Positions 15,708 to 22,601 are shown, numbered from the stretch's first letter. The stretch: DNA of 64,000 nucleotides from Limnohabitans lacus (GCF_030053395.1 NZ_JASGBH010000004.1:1-64000), one strand, 5' to 3'. Numbers and translations: made by a program. Notes: generated by a model from the sequence alone, not told the origin.

Positions 15708-16181
15708 ATGAAGCCTCGCGCCGCCAATCAATCCCTCTCAAGCCACATATTCGAGAACCTGGATGAAATCGAAAAGTTGATTGCCTTCGGTGTCTACCAG
15801 GACTCGATCTGCCAGCAGCTTGCCCACATGGGGCAAGTACCGACGTTGGCCACATTCAAAACGTCACTGGCCCGAGCACGCCAAAAGAGCAAGCGGCAGC
15901 TTGATCAAAAAATCCTGACCAGCCAGCAAGGCCTCAAGCGCCAAGTAAAGGACTCCCCTCCCCCGGGCAAACGTTTGAGCGCCGACGAATACGGACTACT
16001 TGAGCAGACTGGTGGTTTGCCATCGATGCCGACTCAAGTGATAGCAATGGAAAGCGTCGCGCAGCAAGCACTGTCGAAACTGGCGCAGTTCAATTTGACG
16101 GATAGCGAGATCGCCGAGATGGTCGCCCTTTGCGATCGAATCAGCAATCGAAACGCCAGCACACCTGCCGAGGGTAAGTGA
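15708..16181 (+). CDS. Plasmid protein sharing the StbA-position helical motif
   Basis: 157 residues from the ATG at 15708. The N-terminal module is IFENLDEIEKLIAFGVYQDS...LATFKTSLARAR, with the same G...tF+.SL.RAR core as the protein at 7001-7549. Basic residues follow (RARQKSKRQLDQK). The C-terminal helical segment is ALSKLAQFNLTDSEIAEMVA. It is probably a DNA-binding or adaptor protein of the element. No clear ribosome-binding site. It is followed by the first hairpin repeat and the mqsRA module. Confidence 0.5.
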   Translation: MKPRAANQSLSSHIFENLDEIEKLIAFGVYQDSICQQLAHMGQVPTLATFKTSLARARQKSKRQLDQKILTSQQGLKRQVKDSPPPGKRLSADEYGLLEQTGGLPSMPTQVIAMESVAQQALSKLAQFNLTDSEIAEMVALCDRISNRNASTPAEGK

Positions 16182-16197
16182 GGCGCTAGCCTATACC

Positions 16198-16257
16198 GCC
16201 GATTCGCGCAGCGAGTCGGCATTGATAGAGGATGCCAAGCGGAACTGAGCGAAGCGA
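16198..16257. repeat. Hairpin repeat, copy 1
   Basis: GCCGATTCGC, loop GCA, GCGAGTCGGC: a 10-bp stem with one wobble. It continues as ATTGATAGAGGATGCCAAG...GGAACTGAGCGAAGCGAT. Copies 2 (17021-17089) and 3 (18068-18102) share the hairpin; copy 2 also shares the tail. It lies just before the mqsR promoter. Confidence 0.75.
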
Positions 16258-16273
16258 TTTTCCGAACTGAATT

Positions 16274-16292
16274 TAACCAAATAGGTTATAAT
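16274..16292 (+). promoter_or_regulatory. MqsA-type operator overlapping the mqsR -10 box
   Basis: TAACC-N5-GGTTA at 16274-16288 matches the palindrome bound by E. coli MqsA. Its right arm overlaps a consensus -10, TATAAT (16287-16292). Transcription would start about at the mqsR ATG (16299), giving a leaderless message. The -35 region is weak. Confidence 0.72.
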
Positions 16293-16298
16293 TCGCCA

Positions 16299-16595
16299 AT
16301 GGAAAAATCTACGCCACACTGCAAACTCCCGGTGATTCGGGCCTTGGTGGCTGCCGGCAAAGTTCGGGCAACCCATTCCGCCCGGGTCGGAGCAACGGCA
16401 TTGGGTTTGAATGTTCCCAACATGCTGGCCGTCGTTCAAGCATTAACGCCAGCTGATTTTTACAAAAGCATGACCACCCATGCTGATCACACAGTGTGGC
16501 AAGACGTGTACCGTCCCAGCACGCAAGTGGGCGACGTGTACATCAAATTGACGGTTATTGATGACGTATTGATTGTGTCCTTCAAGGAGCTATGA
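16299..16595 (+). CDS. mqsR: MqsR toxin (RelE-fold mRNA interferase)
   Basis: 98 residues, colinear with E. coli MqsR from the first residue (MEKSTPH...) to the last block DVLIVSFKEL. The conserved centre DFYKSMTTHADHTVWQDVYR is present. MqsR cleaves mRNA, mostly at GC-containing sites, and is neutralised by MqsA. Toxin-first order, as in E. coli. The stop overlaps the first of two possible mqsA starts. There is no room for a ribosome-binding site after the predicted -10, so translation may be leaderless. Confidence 0.93.
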   Translation: MEKSTPHCKLPVIRALVAAGKVRATHSARVGATALGLNVPNMLAVVQALTPADFYKSMTTHADHTVWQDVYRPSTQVGDVYIKLTVIDDVLIVSFKEL

Positions 16596-16597
16596 CC

Positions 16598-16999
16598 ATG
16601 AAATGTCCTGTTTGCGGTGCGGCCGAATTGATCCATGACACCCGCGATCTGCCTTATACCTACAAGGGTGAAATCACCGTGCTTCCTGCGGTGACGGCTG
16701 ACTTTTGCCCAGCTTGTGATGAATCCATCACTGACATGAACGAAACTGAGCGCGTCATGCGCGAAATGCAGGCGTTTAACAAGCAGGTGAACGCGGCCAT
16801 TGTTGACCCTACATTCATCGTCAACGTGCGCAAGAAGCTCGACCTCGGCCAGCGTGAGGCAGCAGAACTCTTTGGCGGTGGCGTTAATGCCTTCTCGCGC
16901 TATGAGAACGGCAAGACCAAGCCCCCGCTGGCCCTGGTCAAATTGCTCAAGCTGCTCGAACGCCACCCCGATTTGCTCAGCGAAGTGAAGTCCGCCTGA
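16598..16999 (+). CDS. mqsA: MqsA antitoxin (zinc-binding, HTH)
   Basis: 133 residues. N-terminal zinc domain with MKCPVCGAAE and FCPACDES; C-terminal Xre-like helix-turn-helix LDLGQREAAELFGGGVNAFS then RYENGKTKP. It binds MqsR and represses mqsRA at the palindrome upstream. AAGGAG is well placed for the ATG at 16598; the ATG at 16592 is too close to it. The second hairpin repeat follows 20 bp after the stop. Confidence 0.93.
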   Translation: MKCPVCGAAELIHDTRDLPYTYKGEITVLPAVTADFCPACDESITDMNETERVMREMQAFNKQVNAAIVDPTFIVNVRKKLDLGQREAAELFGGGVNAFSRYENGKTKPPLALVKLLKLLERHPDLLSEVKSA

Positions 17000-17020
17000 C
17001 ACGGCACCGCGACAGCACAG

Positions 17021-17089
17021 AAAGCCGATTCACGCAGCGAGTCGGCTTTCACAGAGGATGCAAAGTGGAACTGAACTGAGCGAAGCGAT
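17021..17089. repeat. Hairpin repeat, copy 2
   Basis: AAAGCCGATTCAC-GCA-GCGAGTCGGCTTT forms a stem of up to 13 bp with two wobble or mismatched pairs. The tail (ACAGAGGATGCAAAG...GAGCGAAGCGAT) matches copy 1 apart from a 5-bp insertion of ACTGA. It separates the mqsRA module from the GNAT/DUF1778 module. Confidence 0.75.
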
Positions 17090-17190
17090 GTGCAGCGCGG
17101 CGGAGAGGGCTTTAGCCTTCTCCAAGAGAATGACCATTGCGAAGCAACTGACACCCTGCGGTCCCAGTGCACCCAACATCATCTCCAGGG

Positions 17191-17688
17191 TTAAGACCGC
17201 CGGACGGTTGCCAACGGCAAGAAAAGGGTAAGCGGCGAATCGGGCGAGGCCATGAAGCCGTGATGCAGGTAAAACGCAGCAGCACGCTCGTCCTTCGCGT
17301 CCACCAGCAGAGCGAAGGCTGCAATTTCTGATCGGGCCGCACGGTCAAGAGCATCAGCCAACAGAGCACCACCAAGACCTTGCCCTTTGAATGCCTGATC
17401 GACAGCCAAGCGGCCCATACGAACGGCTGGCACAGTCGGATAGCGTGGTAGCTTCTTACCGGTGCTGGCCGGAAGGTCGGTCAGCAATAGACTTGCCGAT
17501 GCCAAGGTGTAATAGCCAGCGATTTTCTGCCCATTTGCCAATGCTACGAAACAGGCTGCGACTCGACGTCGAATGTCCTGACCGACTTGTTCACGGAAGT
17601 AACGATTGAGCGGCTCCGAATCACTGCGGAAGACGCTGCGATCATGTGCCGCATCAAGCGGCGCAAGCTGAAACGGTGCTTGACTCAT
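17191..17688 (-). CDS. GNAT-family toxin (TacT/AtaT-like acetyltransferase)
   Basis: 165 residues. The GNAT acetyl-CoA site is VRMGRLAVDQAFKGQGLGGA, and the C-terminus has AAFYLHHGFMASP. The N-terminal block LNRYFREQVGQDIRRRVAACF is typical of toxin GNATs paired with DUF1778. Such toxins acetylate the amino acid on charged tRNA and stop translation. The ATG overlaps the antitoxin gene, which is transcribed first. Minus strand, opposite to mqsRA. Confidence 0.88.
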   Translation of the reverse strand: MSQAPFQLAPLDAAHDRSVFRSDSEPLNRYFREQVGQDIRRRVAACFVALANGQKIAGYYTLASASLLLTDLPASTGKKLPRYPTVPAVRMGRLAVDQAFKGQGLGGALLADALDRAARSEIAAFALLVDAKDERAAAFYLHHGFMASPDSPLTLFLPLATVRRS

Positions 17689-17966
17689 TCAGAGCGCAAG
17701 AGCTTGCTGCGACGAACGAAGGCACGCTCCAACGCTGGGGCCTGTTTCGGCGGCGACAACAGAGCCTGCGCGAAACATTCCTGATCGGCAAGCGATAGAC
17801 GGATGACGTCAGCTTGCTCGATGGCGTGCTGTGCAGCGTTTTGGACTGCTGAAATCACGAAATCGGTCATGGTCCGACCCTGAAGTTCGGCGGCACGTTT
17901 GAGCAACGAATGCAAATCAGTGCTGATTCGGGCTTCGAGTCGGGCAGTAGAAATGGCAGCAGGCAT
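17685..17966 (-). CDS. DUF1778-family antitoxin (TacA-like)
   Basis: 93 residues from the ATG at 17966, with GGAGG ahead of it. Ribbon-helix-helix N-terminus (ISTARLEARISTDLHSLLKR, AAELQGRTMTDFV) and a tail that would occupy the toxin active site. Partner of the GNAT toxin, 4-nt overlap. A perfect palindrome 24 bp upstream (17990-18006) is the likely operator. Confidence 0.88.
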   Translation of the reverse strand: MPAAISTARLEARISTDLHSLLKRAAELQGRTMTDFVISAVQNAAQHAIEQADVIRLSLADQECFAQALLSPPKQAPALERAFVRRSKLLRSE

Positions 17967-17988
17967 AGTTTGTCCTCCAAGTGCAATA

Positions 17989-18330
17989 CTACGGCAAATT
18001 GCCGTACAAATCAAGGCGATACATCCTGTGGCCTGCGCCCAGCACTGGTTTAGCTATGGCCACCACCGCCGATTCGCGCAGCGAGTCGGCATTGACAGAG
18101 GAGAACGCCCTCGCCAAAGCCTCCCGGACAGTCCAAACAGCCACCTCCTGAAAATCCAGCCGGTCTCGTCCTCGCTCTTCAAGCGTTTCAAACGACAACC
18201 GCTGCCGTGCCAGCTCCGAAAGCTGTGTTCGCTCTGCGGCCGTCAGCAGCGCCCACGGGCCGGGGACCATGCGCTCAAAAAGCCAATAGTCCACCGCATC
18301 AAATTCGGAAAGTTCTTCTTCGTCGTTCAT
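17989..18330 (-). CDS. Hypothetical protein, C-terminus replaced by repeat and operator sequence
   Basis: 113 residues. Residues 1 to about 75 look native (MNDEEELSEFDAVDYWLFER, FQEVAVWTVREALARAF). The following residues NADSLRESA are encoded by hairpin repeat copy 3, and the last five, YGNLP, by the TA operator palindrome. The original gene was probably cut short when the repeat-toxin-antitoxin block arrived. The first 75 residues may still be made: the start overlaps the upstream gene by 4 nt in a chain from the methyltransferase. Confidence 0.5.
   Translation of the reverse strand: MNDEEELSEFDAVDYWLFERMVPGPWALLTAAERTQLSELARQRLSFETLEERGRDRLDFQEVAVWTVREALARAFSSVNADSLRESAVVAIAKPVLGAGHRMYRLDLYGNLP
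17990..18006. promoter_or_regulatory. Operator palindrome of the GNAT/DUF1778 module
   Basis: TACGGCAA-A-TTGCCGTA, perfect 8-bp arms, 24 bp upstream of the antitoxin ATG. Its position and symmetry fit autorepression by the ribbon-helix-helix antitoxin. Confidence 0.68.
18068..18102. repeat. Hairpin repeat, copy 3 (short)
   Basis: Hairpin identical to copy 1, followed by ATTGACAGAGGA, where the similarity ends. It lies inside the reading frame of the 113-residue gene and marks the probable junction between native gene and inserted module. Confidence 0.72.
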
Positions 18331-18716
18331 CCCAACCTCGCAACATACCGAGCGTATGAATAGCCCTGCGTATCAATAAACAAAATCGGCCGCCCGGTGG
18401 CCACCACCATGACGCAAGCCCTCGCATTGGCCACGGGAATGGCCAGGAACAACCCTTCCAGCCAATCGGTGTCCCGGCACAAATTTCTTGCAAAAGCATC
18501 AAACCCAAGCGGGTCCATGTCGATGCGTTTGAAGACATAAACCACCTCAAGTTCGCCACCGCCTAACTCTGACAAGTTCCGTGCTTTGCACGCAAAACTC
18601 AAGGGGATGGGCAACTTGAGAACAGTCACCGGTCCGGCTGGACCGGTGAACTGTTCAGAAGTCAACGACAAGCGCAAGCTGATCGCATCATTGCAAACGT
18701 CCACCAGGTAAGTCAT
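18327..18716 (-). CDS. Conserved-looking hypothetical protein of the methyltransferase operon
   Basis: 129 residues, soluble, no motif recognised (MTYLVDVCNDAISLRLSLTS...). Overlaps of 4 nt with both neighbours place it in one transcription unit: methyltransferase, 83-residue protein, this gene, 113-residue gene. The tight packing suggests all are real. Function unknown. Confidence 0.55.
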   Translation of the reverse strand: MTYLVDVCNDAISLRLSLTSEQFTGPAGPVTVLKLPIPLSFACKARNLSELGGGELEVVYVFKRIDMDPLGFDAFARNLCRDTDWLEGLFLAIPVANARACVMVVATGRPILFIDTQGYSYARYVARLG

Positions 18717-18964
18717 GGTTTGTTGCCTTTCAATTCAGCGGCAACCCACCTCGCCAGGTCCACCAGGTTGACTTCACCAGCAGCCACAGCACGCAACTCG
18801 TTTTCATCAAGAATTTTGATGAACCTCGATGCCCGGGCCAACAGCTCGCACTGCGCGACAACGCCCCACAGCTCAAATTGCGCCAGGCTCTCCAGTGCCG
18901 ATAGGTCGTGTCGTCCATAGCCGCGCAAATAGTCACAAATACGGTTTTCGATTTCGGCGCTCAT
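18713..18964 (-). CDS. Small hypothetical protein downstream of the DNA methyltransferase
   Basis: 83 residues, helical and acidic (MSAEIENRICDYLRGYGRHD...). No known motif. It overlaps the methyltransferase stop and the next gene by 4 nt each. It might be an accessory factor of the methyltransferase, but nothing in the sequence proves this. Confidence 0.55.
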   Translation of the reverse strand: MSAEIENRICDYLRGYGRHDLSALESLAQFELWGVVAQCELLARASRFIKILDENELRAVAAGEVNLVDLARWVAAELKGNKP

Positions 18965-19668
18965 GCTGCACGCTCCATGTAACAGACGCTTGCAGAAGTT
19001 GCCCGCTCTCGGTCAAGGTAGGCCGCTTGGCCTGCGCTGTATCCGTTCAGCCGACGCACGGCCGCGCCGTGATAAGTTGGGTCCAACTCAATGCCCAGGT
19101 ATTGCCTGCCAACTGAGCGGGCGGCAACCAGGGTTGAAGCTGAGCCAGCAAATGGGTCCAGCACCAACCCACCACGGGGACAAAACGACTCAATCAGCGG
19201 CGTGAGCACGCTCAGGGGCTTTTCTGTTGGGTGATGGCGGTTACCCGAATAATTCCAATCGATCACATCACCAATCGGGTGTTCAGGTGGGCGGGGGCTG
19301 CCTTTTGCCAAGAGATAGGCGTTTTCGTGGCTGTAGCGCATGAGACGCGAAGCCGAGGCATAACGCTTCGGGAAAGTGATGTGCCCAACGATGCGAAACC
19401 CTGCGGCCTTCCAGGCGGCATAAAACAAATCAGTTTTGGTCCAGCCGTAGAAGCTGACGCACAACGAATCAGGCTTGAGCACTCGATACGCCTCCCGAAA
19501 GGCAGGCATCAGCCAATCGGCCTCGATGTCGTTTTTGATGCTGCGTCCCTCGCGGTCTTTGTAATTGACCAAATAAGGCGGGTCGGTCAGGATGAAATCG
19601 GCGCAAGCCGGGGGCAGCGTGGGCATGACGCGGCAGCAGTCGCCCAAAATGATGCGGTTCGTTTGCAT
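18961..19668 (-). CDS. Beta-class DNA methyltransferase (orphan)
   Basis: 235 residues. The catalytic motif DPPY (ADFILTDPPYLVNYKDR) precedes the cofactor motif LVLDPFAGSASTLVAA near the C-terminus, the motif order of beta-class N6-adenine or N4-cytosine methylases. No restriction enzyme gene lies beside it. Such orphan enzymes on mobile elements protect against host restriction or regulate element genes. The target is unknown. GGAG is placed before the ATG. It leads a four-gene chain. Confidence 0.85.
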   Translation of the reverse strand: MQTNRIILGDCCRVMPTLPPACADFILTDPPYLVNYKDREGRSIKNDIEADWLMPAFREAYRVLKPDSLCVSFYGWTKTDLFYAAWKAAGFRIVGHITFPKRYASASRLMRYSHENAYLLAKGSPRPPEHPIGDVIDWNYSGNRHHPTEKPLSVLTPLIESFCPRGGLVLDPFAGSASTLVAARSVGRQYLGIELDPTYHGAAVRRLNGYSAGQAAYLDRERATSASVCYMERAA

Positions 19669-19747
19669 GTGAACACTCCGAAAATGTCAGCGGTGGAAAC
19701 ATTCCTTTGGAGAATTCAAACCACCATGCACCCGGTGCCAACACAAC

Positions 19748-20045
19748 GAAATGAGCGCATGCCCGAAGCAGCCCCCGGAAATGGCTGGGAGCTGAGGCTG
19801 GGCACGTATAAATAGAGAGTGGGTCCCGAAGGGACGACACGAACGGCTTTATGCCGTGACCAGCCTCAGCAGGCGCACCTGACGAGAACTGGCCTGGCCG
19901 CCCGGCTGCGACAGGATGGCTTGCCATCGCAGCCGGGTGGCCAGGCCAGCTCTCGACGCGCGAAGCGCAGGTGACGGGCATCGAAGATGACCGACGCGCC
20001 GGTCCCAGCCAGAGCCGGGGGAAGATTCGGGCATGCGCTCATTTC
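19748..20045. other. 298-bp multi-branched inverted-repeat element, possible structured RNA or ssDNA
   Basis: The outer 43-nt arms (19748-19790 and 20003-20045) pair imperfectly, starting with GAAATGAGCGCATGCCCGAA. Inside lie a perfect 11-bp stem (19791-19801 with 19860-19870) holding hairpins GTCCC-GAA-GGGAC and ACGGC-TTTAT-GCCGT; a 28-bp arm (19884-19911 with 19927-19954, two mismatches) capped by GATGGC-TT-GCCATC; pairs CACCTG/CAGGTG and GGCGC/GCGCC; and small hairpins GCGC-GAA-GCGC and CATC-GAA-GATG. No protein is supported. It could be an ncRNA, a single-strand origin or a MITE. Strand not determined. Confidence 0.62.
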
Positions 20046-20341
20046 CCCCGCAGACCAAGATCTGTATTCGATTGAAACCCCGCCCTGCGGCACAAGCTGC
20101 ATACCAACCTTGCACCAGGAGTAGCGAAGCGGATCACTGGTGCCACGAGGCGGAAGATTGATAATCCGAATTTATCTGCTTACTTTCTTCTATTTTGAAT
20201 CTGAGCTTTGATAGGTCGATCAACAGCAAACCAGATGGACTGACTGTGTACGTGAAAAAATATTCTTTTACGAAAATATGTCTGGCATTTCCAAAGTCGA
20301 TTGTGTATATTCGAATATCCATTCACTCATCATGACATAAC
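20046..20341. other. Spacer upstream of the H-NS-type gene
   Basis: About 300 bp, GC-rich to about 20155 and then AT-rich. A 62-codon minus-strand frame (20134-20322, MDIRIYTIDFGNARH...) is possible but has only a weak ribosome-binding site; I do not call it. The AT-rich half with TGTATATT near 20304 probably holds the promoter of the H-NS-type gene. Confidence 0.35.
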
Positions 20342-20641
20342 ATGACCTTAAGCTACAAAGAATTATTGGCCCAACGCGAAAGTCTCGAGCAGGCCATTGC
20401 ACAAGCCAGGCAAATTGAAATCGCCACTGCCATAGAAAAAATTCGTGGCATCGTGGCCGAATACGGTCTGACGGCTCAAGATATTTTTCCATCACGTGCA
20501 GGCAAATCAGGTAAGCGCGACAATGTAAAAAAAGTTCCGGTGAAATACCAAGACTCGACTAGCGGCCAAACATGGACGGGACGCGGCAAAGCCCCAAAAT
20601 GGCTCGAGGGCAAAGATCGCTCGCTGTATTTGATTGCTTGA
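20342..20641 (+). CDS. H-NS family nucleoid-associated protein
   Basis: 99 residues. N-terminal coiled-coil oligomerization segment (SYKELLAQRESLEQAIAQAR). The C-terminal DNA-binding loop is YQDSTSGQTWTGRGKAPKWL, the core motif of the betaproteobacterial H-NS class. H-NS proteins silence AT-rich horizontally acquired DNA, such as the region that follows. A strong terminator lies 70 bp downstream. No ribosome-binding site is visible ahead of the ATG. Element-borne copies often damp expression of the element itself. Confidence 0.85.
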   Translation: MTLSYKELLAQRESLEQAIAQARQIEIATAIEKIRGIVAEYGLTAQDIFPSRAGKSGKRDNVKKVPVKYQDSTSGQTWTGRGKAPKWLEGKDRSLYLIA

Positions 20642-20711
20642 GTCACGCTGTCAACATCCAGAGACACATGCGATAGAGGCTCAGCCCTCTGGGCTGATCT
20701 CCCCTCTCGAA

Positions 20712-20736
20712 CCCCGCTGATGCGGGGTTTTTTATT
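20712..20736 (+). terminator. Rho-independent terminator after the H-NS-type gene
   Basis: CCCCGC-TGAT-GCGGGG stem followed by TTTTTTATT on the plus strand. It ends the H-NS-type transcript. Confidence 0.85.
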
Positions 20737-20889
20737 GCTGGGTTGACGGCATGTGTGGCCGAAGAAGCTGGGCCTGGGTGGCGATGATGAAACACAAGCC
20801 CAATGGTTGACTAAAATACCAAGCAGACACTATACGGCATCAGCCAATGATTGCAGGCACAGTCACAATCATTCAACAGAAGGAACACC

Positions 20890-21369
20890 ATGAAAGTGGA
20901 TTTGTCAGTTATCAGTGAATCTTCCAGTATCAAGCAAGCGGTACAGCGTTATATTTTTATGACATCTGTCTATGGATGGCTTACCGTAGGTTTAATTATT
21001 GCATCAAAAAAACAATTGCTTCACGAATCGCAAATAGTTAGAATTATAGAAATAATATTCAATGGTGGGCTGGACTTTGAATTCTTTGCAATTGTTTTTG
21101 TTTCAATAATATTTTCCAATGGAGTTTTTTCATTTGTATACCCCATTGAATCAAGAAAATTTGCACTGAAGGCGATTGGAGTTATCATTCTAACGCTAGG
21201 AGAGTTAACTTCTTGTATGTTTGTCCTTTACCATATTTTATTTAATGGAACATGGATACACACCGTTTTTGCTATGTTTATTTGGTTTATTTTCGGTGCG
21301 ATTGGAATTATTATTTCCGATCTTCGAATTTTCACTCTGTTTTTCAAAAAGATAATACATGATATTTAG
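20890..21369 (+). CDS. Multi-pass membrane protein, AT-rich
   Basis: 159 residues with about four hydrophobic helices (near 25-40, 65-90, 95-120 and 125-145). AGAAGGA precedes the ATG at 20890. Base composition is much more AT-rich than the flanks, which suggests separate transfer. No family recognised; it converges with three minus-strand genes. Possible accessory or defence function, but nothing specific. Confidence 0.6.
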   Translation: MKVDLSVISESSSIKQAVQRYIFMTSVYGWLTVGLIIASKKQLLHESQIVRIIEIIFNGGLDFEFFAIVFVSIIFSNGVFSFVYPIESRKFALKAIGVIILTLGELTSCMFVLYHILFNGTWIHTVFAMFIWFIFGAIGIIISDLRIFTLFFKKIIHDI

Positions 21370-21371
21370 AT

Positions 21372-21626
21372 TTAAAATACAAACCCACAGGTTAAGCGAG
21401 GCAGATAGTTCAATAAAAAATCATGGTAATATTTGTTCGTTCCAGCATACCACCCAATGCAGGTATACATCCAGGCAAGAATTATAATCCAATTAACTGA
21501 TTCCAGTTTAAATCTCATCCAAATTTTAATTACCACAACAGGAACTATCACCAACAAAAACAGCAAAATCAAAATTGCCTGTGTCAGCGCATAAGAAAAT
21601 CCGAAAATATTCATACAAATAGCCAT
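21372..21626 (-). CDS. Small two- or three-pass membrane protein
   Basis: 84 residues, mostly hydrophobic (TQAILILLFLLVIVPVVVIK; WIIILAWMYTCIGWYAG). It starts 4 nt after the stop of the upstream 158-residue gene, with AAAAGG before the ATG, so the two are probably co-transcribed. Function unknown. Confidence 0.55.
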   Translation of the reverse strand: MAICMNIFGFSYALTQAILILLFLLVIVPVVVIKIWMRFKLESVNWIIILAWMYTCIGWYAGTNKYYHDFLLNYLPRLTCGFVF

Positions 21627-21629
21627 GAC

Positions 21630-22106
21630 TCAATCCTTTTCAATAGTTAATAAATCAAACTCTTCAGTCGATAGTGAAAGCTCCTCATAATCTTGTAGGA
21701 TTGCCGATGGATTTGGATGAAATACAGATGAAATACATCTCTGTCCCGCTATAAGTCCAGTAGGCCAATTTTGATCTATTCCATTACGGTATAAATACAA
21801 TGCATCGCTTTCAATGCCTTCCAACATGAACCCAGGAACATTGTGCATTCGATCAGCTAAAGATTCAATCTCTACCAACGATTTAATTTTCTCTTCAATT
21901 GTGGAGTCTTCTCGACAACCATTCTGAGCCAGACTCCGAATATTCATAATTGCCAAACTCAACGCAGAAAGATTCAGCTCAAATTGCTTTAGTGATTCCA
22001 GATGACGAAGTACATTTTCCGCCTTGTCTTTATCGAGCGAATCAGAGTACTTTATTTCGCCAATGATTAAATTCACTATATCACTAAATTTTAATCTGTT
22101 ATTCAT
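21630..22106 (-). CDS. Hypothetical soluble helical protein
   Basis: 158 residues, acidic and helical (LIIGEIKYSDSLDKDKAENV, IEEKIKSLVEIESLADRMHN). AGGA lies 9 nt before the ATG at 22106; an ATG at 22112 is possible. No motif recognised. It is sandwiched between two small membrane-protein genes on the same strand, so the three may form one functional unit. Confidence 0.55.
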   Translation of the reverse strand: MNNRLKFSDIVNLIIGEIKYSDSLDKDKAENVLRHLESLKQFELNLSALSLAIMNIRSLAQNGCREDSTIEEKIKSLVEIESLADRMHNVPGFMLEGIESDALYLYRNGIDQNWPTGLIAGQRCISSVFHPNPSAILQDYEELSLSTEEFDLLTIEKD

Positions 22107-22172
22107 ACACATTTATCCTTGCATTCAAGCTGTAAAAAAATTAACCATTACTCAGCCTTCATTCTCGTTGAA

Positions 22173-22454
22173 TTACAGAAACACCTGCATAAGAAGTAAA
22201 AAAATAACAACCGCAAGGCAAACGATTCGAATGAACCTCGCTGAAAATGTATCTACCTGCATGCTGCGAAATCCTGTCAGCAAACTCCCGACACCAACCA
22301 TCACCTGAATTGACCAGCCTGGCAGAGGGATATGAACACCCAGCATCGCCACCAGCAGCGGCGTTGTTACGATCACAAATACGCAACAGGCCGGAATAAG
22401 CCACGGTGCGTTGCGATCAAAGTAGGTTTCTTTGACTTCCTCTGCAATTTGCAT
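22173..22454 (-). CDS. Small two-pass membrane protein
   Basis: 93 residues. Hydrophobic helices at about 20-40 (WLIPACCVFVIVTTPLLVAM) and near the C-terminus (FIRIVCLAVVIFLLLMQVFL), with an amphipathic stretch between. GGGAGAG precedes the ATG at 22454. Unknown family; first of three adjacent minus-strand genes in the AT-rich block. Confidence 0.55.
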   Translation of the reverse strand: MQIAEEVKETYFDRNAPWLIPACCVFVIVTTPLLVAMLGVHIPLPGWSIQVMVGVGSLLTGFRSMQVDTFSARFIRIVCLAVVIFLLLMQVFL

Positions 22455-22601
22455 TTCTCTCTCCCTTGAGCTTTGCTCATCAAAACCAGCAACCGGCTGG
22501 CACGGTCTTTCCTTCAATTTAACCGGGGCACTTCAGCTGACCCTTACGATTCAACCCAAAAACTTTTGAAAATCCGGATATCCAAAAAATTTAACCATTA
22601 A

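Noticed and set aside
17104..17123. Hairpin GAGAGGGC...GCCTTCTC between mqsA and the GNAT gene
   Set aside because: Short stem without a U-run; too weak to call a terminator.
16198..18102. Interpretation of the hairpin repeats as integron attC sites
   Set aside because: I found no RYYYAAC/GTTRRRY core sites at the repeat ends and no integron integrase; kept only as a cassette-like repeat.
19748..20045. Protein frames of 78-88 codons within the 298-bp element
   Set aside because: Their similar peptides (ERMPE..PG.GW) come from the inverted repeat itself, and they lack ribosome-binding sites.
20134..20322. Minus-strand frame of 62 codons upstream of the H-NS-type gene
   Set aside because: Weak ribosome-binding site, no domain, and it lies in what should be the H-NS-type promoter.
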